In this document: positions 12,701 to 23,577 of the stretch, in pieces
Layout of the letters: each line of letters begins with the position of its first letter
Position numbering within the stretch: position 1 is the stretch's first letter
Assembly (NCBI RefSeq): GCF_024713945.1
Contig: NC_134680.1
Location: 5,763,501-5,827,500, forward strand
Direction of reading: 5' to 3'
Source of the DNA: Dermatophagoides farinae
Lineage: Eukaryota > Arthropoda > Arachnida > Sarcoptiformes > Pyroglyphidae
Length of the DNA stretch: 64,000 nt
Translations under genes and position numbers: made by a program
The notes under the pieces: model-generated
What the model was told of the DNA's origin: nothing
The model's input: only the letters and a program-made list of their open reading frames with translations
Databases searched by the model: none

Positions 12701-15038
12701 TACACATCGAAAAGAAAAACAAATTCAGCTATATTATTACAAACATTTGTTCAAAGATTAGATTTCATTTTGTTCTGGTAATCTATCTTTTTTTTTGTTA
12801 CTTTTAATCTATCTTTTACCTATCTGTCTCATTATATTTTCTTTCTCATATTGGTTCCTGGTTTCAAGTTTTGGATAATAATAATTTGATTACTACACAC
12901 ACACACACACACACACCACATACAACAAACCTTTCTCATTCTATCTATATAAATATGTTAAACTGGATATATATGAAAAAAAAGGTAAGCTAATCCATGG
13001 TCGTGGCCAAACAATCATTAATTACATTTTCTCATATAGTAGGAACATGAAAAAAAAGTATCATCATCATCATCATCATATTATTATTGTTCATAATGAA
13101 GGCAAATATTCATTCAACATATAAAACTAGACTAGCATACTATAGTCTGTCTAGTTAGTTCCAGTACAGGTCCATTGAACCCAAGAATATTCTGGGCAAC
13201 ATCATCATCATCATCAACACAATATGAGCAACAAGAAAAAAAAATTTATATCAAAACCAAATAAAGAATAAGATAATTTGGTTCATTTCTTACCTTTGCT
13301 TTGGTATTGATAGGTATGCCTAGATCGATCAATTGTTCGGATATTTGTATACGATTATCACGTACGGCAAACATTAATGGTGACCAGCCGGTCGTTTCTG
13401 ATACGGCCGTTTTATCAAATTCGACATTATATTTGTTTATATATTTGATGATAGTATCAACACCGACCCAATCACCTTTACGACATAATGCTACCAATTT
13501 ATGGCCATAATCACTAATATTTTTTGTTGTTCGTGATGATGGTGATTGATCCAGAAGCGATTGTTTTCTTGATCCACGTCCTTGTACATCTTTAGACATT
13601 TCTCTTGATAATGTACGGCCACCTGGTCCAACACGTTCACGTGATTGTGAACGAGAACTTGATGATGATGATTTTGATCCATGTTCTTTAGGTGGTTGTT
13701 GGCCATCCATTTCCGTAGGTTTTTTTCCATCTTTACCGGTTGTAGCGGTTGAAGCAGCAGCAGCTGCTGCTTTTCGTTGTTGCATTCGTTCTTTTCGAGT
13801 TGGCATTTCACTACGTGGCATACGGTCAGCAGTTTTTTTATTGTCACCACTTTCACCATCCGTAGCAGCAGTTATATCTTTTTTACCTGGAATCGGTGAT
13901 TCACGCGGTGATGGTCGTGGTGATTTACTGGTTGGTTTTGGTGATGGTGTTAATTTACCTGGAGGTAATGGTGATTTTCTTCCCTACAGCTGCTTTTCCT
14001 CTTACACCAACACTGGTTCCATCGGGTTGTCCACTCGCTTGAGCTGATATTCCAAGTCTACCTAATTTGGCCATTTCTAATTCAGTTAATTTAATACCAC
14101 CGATTGATCCTTGTGATCGTTTACTAACGGCTTTCATTTTTGACGGTTTCATTACGGTTTGATCACCAGGAAGTGGTGATATTGATGATGGTGGTTGTGG
14201 TGGTTGTGGTGAAGGTGTCGATCCTACCGAACTAACATCCAATGCAGCTGTTATATCTAATTTTTCAACAGGAAGTTTTTTCTGTGACAATTTAGATGGT
14301 CGCTGCTGTTTTGAATCCATATCAATAATTGTTGCATCACCGTTGATCATCACACCATTTTTTTGTTGTGCTAATTTTTGTCGCTGTTGTTGTCGAGATT
14401 TTTCTAGATCTTTTTTCAATTCCTGTATGCTTACATTTTTAAGCCGTTTTATTTGAGCATTTTCAGGTAGACCAGTTTCACTGGGTTTTGATTTACCATT
14501 ATTATCTGATGATGGATAAATATCTTTAGGTACTGGTGAACGTTTTCGTTTATCTTCATTTTTTTCAAATTTTTGAATCACAAGAAATAAAAATAATAAT
14601 AATAAAAAAATCCAATGATTCCAAAAAAAAAAAAAAAACAACAAGGTTTAAAACTTACCATCCAGGTATCGGTTTGGCAACTATATCGATTGAATCTTGT
14701 TTTTTCAATGTTGGTGATGCTGATGGTGTTGTTTTCGTATCAATTCCATTCGAATGATTCGAATTTGTGTTCGTATTCGAATCATTCGTTTCATTATTAA
14801 TGATTAAACCATTAATTTGTTGCATCTGTGGACTTGGATTATCAAATAATCGATTCACATCTAGATTATTATTATTATTATTTTCATCAACAACAGAAAG
14901 ATGATTTGAATTTTGATTATCCATTTGTTGTTGATTGAAATCATTTTGATTCGTTTCTCTATCATCATCATCATTATCATTATTTTGATTGTTGTTGTTA
15001 TTATCAACATCACCGATTTGTTCTTCGGCCACCACCAT
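6777..15038 (-). CDS. nompC: TRPN mechanotransduction channel (NompC) with ~29 ankyrin repeats
   Basis: Secure exons in transcript order: 13983-13294, 12515-12417, 12333-12013, 11946-11545, 11479-11276, 11199-10972, 10881-10636, 10572-10474, 10406-10206, 10125-10027, 9947-9741, 9680-9474, 9388-9266, 9193-8888, 8800-8594, 8525-6777. All junctions are phase 0, giving 1795 residues. NompC is the force-gated cation channel of arthropod touch and hearing neurons; its ankyrin spring ties the pore to microtubules. After a Ser/Pro-rich N-terminus come ankyrin repeats (many TPLHLAA units), a linker (NKPIQEF), six membrane segments, a pore region ending before LVEPDYMPPMHLSPP, and the TRP-box region IQAQSDTEWKFGRAKLIRN, all closely NompC-like. 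Two further 5' coding segments (E1 15038-14659; E2 14553-13984) encode Asn-rich and coiled Gln/Lys-rich sequence but do not join in frame (see findings), so the true start is open: the ATG at 15038, or a downstream one such as 13821. Confidence 0.95.
12516..13293 (-). other. Largest nompC intron (778 bp)
   Basis: It lies between the exon ending NTKAK and the next ankyrin exon. The donor is GTAAGA at 13293 and the acceptor TTTTAG at 12516. It contains a 22-bp (AC)n run at 12895-12916 and (ATC)n near 13061-13079. No coding sequence seen. Confidence 0.85.
12895..12916. repeat. (AC)11 microsatellite in nompC intron
   Basis: Uninterrupted AC dinucleotides. Confidence 0.95.
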
Positions 15039-16866
15039 GGTGTTGATCCAAAGAATTTATCGATGAAAAAAAAATTAATAAAAAAATTTTGAATTTAAAA
15101 TTGGTCACATTACAAAAGAAAAATTTTAGAATAGTGAGAAAAACACACACACACACAAAAACACACGCACAGAGAATATAGAATTTATGAATTTAAATTT
15201 TTTTTTTCTATTTCAACATTATCAGGTGAATCAAAGATCATTTCATCATCAACATGTAATTCGAAGTACGAAAAAAAAAAAAAATTTTTTTTGTATTTGT
15301 TGGTATGTGTGGTTAAACAATATGAAGTCAGGAGAGCAGAAAAAAAATCATTTCAAATGACTAACCAAATGAATGGAACAAAAAACCGACCGAAATTGTC
15401 ACAACACACACACACACACTGTCGACCGATAAATTTTGACCGAAATTTCATCATGTTACATACATCGTCGCTACTACCTTATTACTTTGACCAGATAACA
15501 TATTGTGTTGATTATGATGATTTGTTCCGTTCCAAGCAACCGATATATCGTCATGGATTATATTCATCTCTATCGTTCGTTTTTATTTTTTGTGTTTGTT
15601 AATCCATAAATACCCCTATGACCAGGAAAAAATTCTGGTTCATTTTTTTTTTTTTTTTTAGGAATATTTGGGTTAATAAATTCTTCATCATTCATTCATT
15701 CACTTCTATCCTTTTGAACAACTTTTAGTTTCATTTGACTTCAGGGAGGATGATGGTGAATGTTGAATATATAAATTGATAGCACTTTGTCGTTTTTACT
15801 ACCCGCTGAATTTTTTTTTTTTTTTCGTTCGTTAGAATTTACCTTTTATGTTCATTTATTCATTCGATTACACATAGACACACACACACACATATTATTC
15901 TGTCTTGATTATGATTACCCATTTCGTTTTGTTTTATTTTTTTTCATTTATTCTGTTATTCTGTTGTTGTGATTATTATCATAAACCCTACCTACCTGGT
16001 CATCATCATCATCATCATCATTCTATCGGGTTTTTTGGTCAGTCAGGTAAATGATTCATATTTTTTTTTTTTTTTTTTTTTGATTACCACTAGCATTTTT
16101 TTTTATATATTACCATTCAACTTTTAATTATCCAATCCTCTTACTATTTATGGTGGTGGTGGTGGTCTACTGATTTTTTAGTACAATTTTTTCCGGTTCA
16201 TATGGTTGGAAATTATCTTGTTTCGGTTTTTTTTTCGCAACCGTTTTCTTCATATATCTAATGCTTCTAGACAAGTGTGTGTGTGTGTGTGTGTGCGTGT
16301 GTTATTCATACGATCATTTCCTGAATGATGGCAATGATGATGATGATGATATAACATCATGACAATAATCAAAATTATATACAAATCTCTGATTCTAGCT
16401 GGATATATATATTCATCAAATCGGAATCGTTTTGAATGAATTGCTGTTTTTTTTTTTTTTTTTTTTTTTTTTGTTAATAATTACAATACTGTCAACCGTT
16501 GATTTCGTCATTATCATCATTGGGAACAAAATGGTGTTGTCATGTTGATGATTTATCCAACAAGATAGCTAGATAGAATGAGAGAAAAAAAATGATAATT
16601 AAACATATAAACAACTGAATAACACACACACCCATCGATATATTCCATCGATGATATATTCTCTGATATATTGACCTCATAACCTCGAGGTGACATGGGA
16701 TTTTATCCAAATTTTTTTTATATCCATACATTATTTCACATGTATTTTGAAATATATGGCCTAAATCGTTGATATATTTGTATGTCAAGTAAAGAAAAAA
16801 AACGAGGGTATCATTCGATGGTTTTCAGTCAGATCTTCTTTTTGCACTATTTCTTTTTTTTCTCGT

Positions 16867-16899
<33 letters not shown>

Positions 16900-17468
16900 G
16901 AATCCTTGGTAACCCTCTTGGTGGTGATATTGCTTTAGTGTTCCAAATTTTCATTTTTCATTTATAAATCGAGAGATGATTATCATATGATTGTCATTCA
17001 TTGAAAAATCATTGTTGTTGTTGTTGTTGTTGTCATTGTTGGGTACAAGGGTTCTAATTATTTAGGTCGTATGAATTACGTGACCATCACCCGTTTAGCC
17101 ATCATCATCATCATCATCATCATCGAAAGAACAAAAAAATCATTTATCCACAACAATTGTAAACCACCAAAAAAAAGCACCAACCAAGGCAGTAGTGGTT
17201 GTTGTTGTTTTTTTTTGTCATCAGTGATGATCACTGTAACACACATTTTCAACGCTTTGCTACAGATTTATTATTATGATGATGATGATGATCCAGATAT
17301 AATGTACAGAATGGAATTGAATTGGATTGTTTAATGTTTTATTGTTATTAAAAGCTCGTTCAACCAAAAGAAAAAAAAATATATATGAGAATCGAATGAT
17401 TGATTTCGATATATAAAAATTTGCGTGCAAAGAAAAACACCACAAACTTAGATATTGATCTATACTAT
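15039..17468. other. 2.4-kb gap: nompC 5' region and PHGDH 3' flank
   Basis: Low-complexity sequence: (AC)n near 15144-15170, (TG)n near 16275-16302, (ATG)n and (ATC)n runs, and T tracts of 26 (16447-16472) and 30 (16869-16898). The open frames here are stretched by poly-Phe/Ile codons and look random. Presumably it includes the nompC promoter; no defined element seen. Confidence 0.5.
16869..16898. repeat. Poly-T tract of 30
   Basis: Longest homopolymer in the window; a second of 26 lies at 16447-16472. Confidence 0.95.
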
Positions 17469-19216
17469 CTAGAAATTCATTCGAATCACTTTAACATAAT
17501 CAACATTTTCATTTGGCAATGTTTCTAATGGTCCAGTTGAATGTATAGCTATCAATAAAAGATCATCAGATCTAGTTATGGCTTTAATCGTTGATGATAT
17601 TGTAGACAATGATTTCATCAATGTTTCATATCCAGATGGATTTTTAATCTGTATGAATGTAATATGACCTTCCATAGCAATTACTGGCTCAAATCGATGA
17701 CCATTCATTTCATTAAGATATGAACGACGACCTTGTGGTATGCCAACATATTCATTACCAGAATCGGTTTGTAAACGAATCTTACTGAAACAACAATGGC
17801 CCGATGATTCATCCAATTCTAATTTAGCTTCAATATTCATATTAGCGGCCAAATCGGATGCTGAAATCAGTTTAACTTCTTTGCCGGTAATCATTGTAAG
17901 GAAGCCAACTAAAACAGTTTCTCGTATCAATTTTGCCACTTTACGTGCTTCATTACCAGAGATGATCACTTTTAATGATCGTGTTGATGATGAATCCATT
18001 GCGGCAATCGTTCCAAGATTACGACCCAATCGTGTCCATAATAAATTCTGATGTTTCAACATTTCCGATAATAATGGTGCATTCACAACACCTGGTACAG
18101 ATTTTCCATCCATAATATCCAAAAATTGTAAAGCAATTTCTTTAGCTACATTATTCTGTGCCTCTTTAGTACTGGCGCCAAGATGTGGTGTACAAACCAC
18201 ACGTGGATGTTCAATTAATTGTCGATTTTTAGGCGGTTCTTCCATGAAAACATCTAGACCTGCACCAGCACAATGACCAGATTTTAATGCTTTCAAGTAA
18301 ATCATTCTCATCGATAATACCACCACGTGCTACGTTAATAATACGTACACCTTTTTTACATTTTTGTAATGTTTGTGCATTGATCATGTCTATATATTAC
18401 ATATAAAATCAAATTATTAGTAACAAATATCAGTAGAAAAATTTTATCTTACTTTTTGTTTGCGGTATAAGCGGTGTATGAACGGTTATGAAATCCGCTT
18501 TTGGCCAAATCTCTTCCAACGTTAATGATTCGACGCCAAATTCACGAGCCGCTTCGGCCGATACCAATGGATCGAATCCAATTGTTTTCATATCGAATGA
18601 TTGCATTCGTGTAGCCACTTCACGACCAATTCGTCCAAGACCAATGATTGCCAATGTTTTATCTTTAACTTCATTACCAACAAATGTTTTACGATCCCAT
18701 TTACCCGATTTAAGTGAATGACATGCTTGTGGCACCATACGTGCTGTCGATAATATCATTGTACATGTCAATTCGACAGCCGAAATAGTATTACCACCAG
18801 GTGCACTATTAATTAAATAAAAATAAAATGAATTTTCCATTCGATTCATTCATTATATACACTGAAACATACTTGATGACAATAATACCGGCACTTGTTG
18901 CTGCACGACAATCAATATTATCGACACCGACACCGGCACGACCAATCAATTTTAAATTTTGACCAGCTTCAATCACTTCTTTGGTTACTTGAGTACCACT
19001 ACGTACAATTAATGCATCATAGTCCTATATAAATTGAAATTAAAAGTTAAATATTGAATGAGTAAACAAACCTCACACTACCTTTATAATGGTGATCAAT
19101 TCATTTTGTGGTAAACCTGGCCGTAAATCACAATGAATATTACGTTCACGTAAAATCTGTATAGCTGCTTCATCTACTGGATCAGAGATGAGAATCTTTT
19201 CAATTTTCATTTTCAT
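17469..19216 (-). CDS. PHGDH: D-3-phosphoglycerate dehydrogenase
   Basis: Four exons: 19216-19082, 19024-18873, 18805-18453, 18389-17469. They sum to 1561 nt, one more than a multiple of three; without one base near 18294 the product is 519 residues (human 533). The enzyme oxidises 3-phosphoglycerate with NAD+, the first step of serine synthesis in the cytosol. The N-terminal substrate domain has RSGTQVT and the [10 protein letters not shown] loop; the Rossmann motif GLGRIG is at residues 151-156; then the arginine loop [10 protein letters not shown] and the catalytic histidine in [13 protein letters not shown]. The C-terminal intervening and regulatory domains are present, so it is the long animal form. 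The frame breaks between IIDENDLL and [10 protein letters not shown], where homologs are continuous and there is no room for an intron. This is either a sequence error or a real inactivating allele; all other motifs are intact. Confidence 0.95.
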
Positions 19217-21570
19217 TGTGAATTTTTTTTTCAAAACAGAATAAAATCTTTTTTGATGTCCAATAGTTGTTGATACGATGAAATTTTAAGTGAAAATGAA
19301 TAGAAAATTGTTCGTTGCTCGATTCGTATTTCTTTGTTTGATTTTAAAACACAATTTGGTTTTGTTTCATAACAACAGAAATGGAAAAAAAATCGGCTCA
19401 TATCATACGATATTTTTTTTTTTTTTTTTAGTACCATAATGAATGTATGTATCGAAAGAAAAAAACTTGTTTGACAAGATAAATTTTTCTGAAATTGACA
19501 TGCATTTTTGAACGAATGAATAATCTTTCTTTCTCAACCAATCATCAAACGACCATCAAATGGGTATAGTATAAAGAACAGACGAAGACCAAGAGTTGAT
19601 TCATATATATTGAGTATGAATGTGAATGTGAATATGTACAAATGTCACTATTGCCTTCAAAATGACAATATATTGTATGATGATGATGATGCTAAGCCGA
19701 TTCATAATTGGCATAAATTTTTCATTTTCTGGTTCGTAATTTTCCCGTTTGCGATCATATATTCTAGATGACCTTTGCCTCGAACATTTTGTCATCCAAA
19801 TGTTTTTTTTTTTATTGTTGCCAACCAATTTTTTCTCTCCATACAAATCATTGATTAAACGGAAAATTTTTGTTCCTATTATCAATAATGTTTTTTTTTT
19901 TTTTTTTTTTTTTTTGGTTTCGGATGCGAAAATGTTGATAATTTTATTTGTATGATGATTGTGATTGTATACAATCGAAATTTGTTGAAATGAAATATTG
20001 TTGTTTTTCAACAACAATATTTCATTTGGAATTTAGCCATCATTTATTTCATGATAATGATGATGATGATGATGATTTCTCCATTGGTGTGTAAATCATG
20101 AAAAAAAATACAATCTAAATCAATAGGATAAATCAATAGGATTTGTACTATGTTTGATGGAATTAAAAAAAAAAAATTCATTTTTGATTAGATATAGAAA
20201 AATAAGAAATTTCATTTCAGTACATTTTCAATAAAAGATTGATGATAATGATAATGATGATGATGATGATGACGATGAAACTTTCCATTTAATATAGACT
20301 GTGTATTTTTTGGATGGAGATAATCGAAATATTTGATTTTTTACTTCTGCTTTTGCAATAGCAAAAAATAAACTTTATCTTTGATCATAAAACTAGACAA
20401 ATTGTCTGGTTTTTTTCTTCTTATGCTGATTATGGATGATGATGATGATGATCACGATGATTGGAAAAAAAAGAAAAGGAATGGCATAAAAAAAAATTCA
20501 AAGTCCAAAAAAAAAAAAAAAATATTTAAAAACAAGAACAATACGCATATTACATGACACATTTGATTGAATTTGAAAATCACTATTCATCATCATCATC
20601 ATCATCATCATCTCATGACACAATGTCATCAGATCTGATTAGATTGATATCAATTAGATCATCATCATCATCATCATCATCATTATCATTAATTTTCTTC
20701 CTGTTTTGATTTTATTTTTTTTTTCATTTTGTTTATCAAAGAAATTTTTTTTTTCAACGATAAAACACACACACACACACAAAACAGAAAAATAAAAGGA
20801 ATTATTATGATGGGATGGAAACCGGATGGATTTCATGTCAAAAATCAATCAATGAAAATTGTTTGTTTTTTAATGAAAAAAAAATTGAATCGAATCGAAT
20901 CGAATGTTATTTATTTTTTCTCCACGGGAAAATACCATCATCATTCGATGTTTTGTTTTTTTTTATTATTAATTGAATAAAATATCAAAAACGTTCGATT
21001 ACAAAGGTCGAAATAGTTGATTGATTGATTGATAATAGTAAAAAAAAACATCTCGAAAAATCGTCAAATCGTTTTTTTTTGGCAATGTTGTTTTCATATG
21101 TGTGTTTATATAAATGGAATTTCTAATTTACCACAACAAAATGGAATTTGAACCAATTGGCCGTTATTTATCAAAATGATCATCGATTATGATTGATTTT
21201 AATGAAAATGATATTTGTTTTTGGTTGTTTTTTTTTCTTTGTTGAAGAAAAAAATCTTGTGATCAAAATCTTTATGTCATCGATTCGATATAATAACAGA
21301 TCGATAATGTCAACAACAGTCAACAATATGAATTTTTTTTTTCATTTTCTAATAGTCATCAATTTTTTTTCTTCTTTTCAAAATATATATTTATTTTATT
21401 TACAATAAAAAAAATAAAATCAATCAATTATTATCTATATATATCCAATGAGAATTAATCAATAAATCCAATTCGATTTTAGAAAAAAAAAATAGATAGA
21501 AAAGATATATAGAAATTAAAAGCTAAAATAAATCCAAATGGCAAATTCTTTTTGTTGTTGTTGTTGTTAT
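19217..21570. other. 2.35-kb gap between PHGDH 5' end and the bHLH gene
   Basis: Simple-sequence DNA: (ATG/ATC)n runs (near 20058-20076, 20250-20275, 20590-20611, 20661-20682), a 25-base T tract at 19891-19915, and one perfect hairpin at 19989-20026. No coding region recognised; the PHGDH promoter must lie at its left end. Confidence 0.5.
19989..20026. repeat. Perfect 17-bp inverted repeat with 4-base loop
   Basis: Arms 19989-20005 and 20010-20026 are exact reverse complements around the loop TTTC. It would fold as a hairpin in RNA from either strand. Function unknown. Confidence 0.8.
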
Positions 21571-23577
21571 TCAATAAAATTGTTGTTCATTTGTATCTAT
21601 TGGTTCATTTTTTATATCCGTTGTTGACGATGCTGCTACTGCTGCTGTTGATGATAATTGTTCCGGTTTGATTGATGTTAGATGATTTACATTTATGAAT
21701 TGTGTTGATAGATTTTTTGTCATTGTTTTTACATCTTTCAATGATAATGATGTTGCTGTTGCTGTTGGTAATGTTGCATGTAAATTTTGATTCTGTTGTT
21801 GTTGTTGTTGTTGCTGTTGTTGTAATTGTATATTAGCCTGATGTAATTGAACAACTAATTTTTTCAAATTCATAATCATTTCAATCGAACGTGTTAATAC
21901 AGCCGATTTACTAAGGTTATGTTTTTGTTTCGATACTAAACATTTAAGTTTGTTTATTTTTTCATTCAATTTTGTTCGATAACGAAATTCAGCCGATAAA
22001 TGTGCAGTACGTTTTTGTGTTTGTTTATTTGTTGGTTGATTATTATTATTATTATCACCACCCATTTCCGATGATGATGATGATGATGATGATGTTGTTG
22101 CTGTTGGTGTAATTTTATGAACTTTGATACCATCAATACGACCTGTTACAGAAGAAGATGATGAACCGATTGTATTCGATTTTTTTCCTCTTGTCTTTTT
22201 TATGCCCATTGTTGTTGTTGTTGTTCGTGAATTGGAACCAAGATCAGCGATTTTCGTTGTTATAATCATTGATGCAAGCGGAGATTTTGTATTGGTCATT
22301 GATACTGGTGCTGGTGGTGGTGATAATTCTGTTTCGATCAATTTATGACAATCATTATCAGTAATGAGTGATGCAACTGAATAATTATTCAATGTAATTG
22401 GATTATCAAATAATTCAATTGAATTGGCAAATTCTCGAACAGAATTGGTGGGAATTTCCTGTGTAACGAATGAATTACTATTGCCGTTCATTGTTTTCTG
22501 ATATGCTAGATAAGCTGATGTTTCATTATCAGGACTTGATGGCGGTGTCATCATTGCATTATTATTATTCGTCGTCGTCGTTGTTGCAGATGAATTTTTT
22601 GTTCGACCAATTTCCTTATAGATAATATTACCATTCAATATCGATGAATTACATGGATCAATTAAATTGATTGTTGATGAATCATCTTTTTTCATCATTA
22701 AATTATCATTGTTTTGTATAAAATTATTATTATTATTATTATTACTGATGGTTGAGAAATTATTTCCATCATTATATTCATTATTATTATTATTGTAAAG
22801 TAATGATAATTGATAATCTGATTGATTGGAATTTTGTATTGAAAAATTTCCCATTGGATTATCCATTTCAAGTATTGTTTGATTATCATATTGATTATCA
22901 ATTGTTTCAAATGACGATGATGATGATGATGATGCTGAATGATTTTGATGAAAATAGCCAATAGGTTGTTGTACATTCAATGGATATGATGATGATGATG
23001 ACGATGATGTTGTAGTATTATTGTTATTATTAATATCATTTGAATAGAATTGGCCATTATTATTAGATGTTTCATTAAAATTTGCAGGTTCAATTTGATA
23101 ATATGATGATGATGGCATGATCATACCAGATGGACTTGATGGTGCTGAATATGATAATAAACGATGATCATTATTATATAAATGATGATAATTAATATTT
23201 GGATGACAATAATTTAATGTCGATGTCATTGTCTTTGTCATCGGTGATGAAGATATTGTTGTTGTTAACGGTATCATTGCATTTTGCTGCTGCAGCTGCT
23301 GCTGCTGCTGTTGTTGTTGTTGTTGTTGTTGTTTCTGCTGTTGTTGTTGATAATGTTGAATATATTCTTGCTGTAGATATGGTATAGGATCTGTATTATT
23401 ATCCTGTGGATATGAAATCATTGAACGTAATATTGATTCCGGTGATGATGGCTGTAATGTAAATAATGTTGATGATGATGGTGATGAAGATGATGACGAT
23501 GATGATGATGTGATTGGTAATGGCTGCTGTGATGGTGATAAAGATGTTTGAGATGATAATAATAATTGTTGTTGCAT
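21571..23577 (-). CDS. Intronless bHLH transcription factor with SREBP-like DNA-binding domain
   Basis: One open exon of 668 residues from the ATG at 23577. The bHLH is at about residues 522-572: KRTAH, then RYRTKLNEKINKLKCLV, then LSKSAVLTRSIEMI. It has the Tyr (RYR instead of RRR) and the KSAVL helix 2 that mark SREBP, whose bHLH-zipper binds sterol regulatory elements. A Gln-rich amphipathic stretch follows as a weak zipper. The first 500 residues are low complexity: poly-Gln (about residues 80-100), many Ser runs and Asn runs, plausibly an activation region. The C-terminus holds IKPE and IKNE, which fit the SUMO consensus. Unlike SREBP there are no membrane segments and no SCAP-binding C-terminal domain, and none is encoded in the next 2 kb. 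It could be a soluble SREBP paralog or another bHLH family converged on this motif. Confidence 0.75.
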   Translation of the reverse strand: MQQQLLLSSQTSLSPSQQPLPITSSSSSSSSSPSSSTLFTLQPSSPESILRSMISYPQDNNTDPIPYLQQEYIQHYQQQQQKQQQQQQQQQQQQLQQQNAMIPLTTTISSSPMTKTMTSTLNYCHPNINYHHLYNNDHRLLSYSAPSSPSGMIMPSSSYYQIEPANFNETSNNNGQFYSNDINNNNNTTTSSSSSSSYPLNVQQPIGYFHQNHSASSSSSSSFETIDNQYDNQTILEMDNPMGNFSIQNSNQSDYQLSLLYNNNNNEYNDGNNFSTISNNNNNNNFIQNNDNLMMKKDDSSTINLIDPCNSSILNGNIIYKEIGRTKNSSATTTTTNNNNAMMTPPSSPDNETSAYLAYQKTMNGNSNSFVTQEIPTNSVREFANSIELFDNPITLNNYSVASLITDNDCHKLIETELSPPPAPVSMTNTKSPLASMIITTKIADLGSNSRTTTTTMGIKKTRGKKSNTIGSSSSSVTGRIDGIKVHKITPTATTSSSSSSSSEMGGDNNNNNQPTNKQTQKRTAHLSAEFRYRTKLNEKINKLKCLVSKQKHNLSKSAVLTRSIEMIMNLKKLVVQLHQANIQLQQQQQQQQQQNQNLHATLPTATATSLSLKDVKTMTKNLSTQFINVNHLTSIKPEQLSSTAAVAASSTTDIKNEPIDTNEQQFY

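Noticed and set aside
13987-14008. 22-base intron in nompC
   Set aside because: It has GT and AG ends and would restore the frame, but it is less than half the size of any other intron here; a one-base indel is simpler.
15291-15602. 103-codon open frame, plus strand
   Set aside because: No similarity to a known family, composition of random AT-rich DNA, contains an (AC)n repeat.
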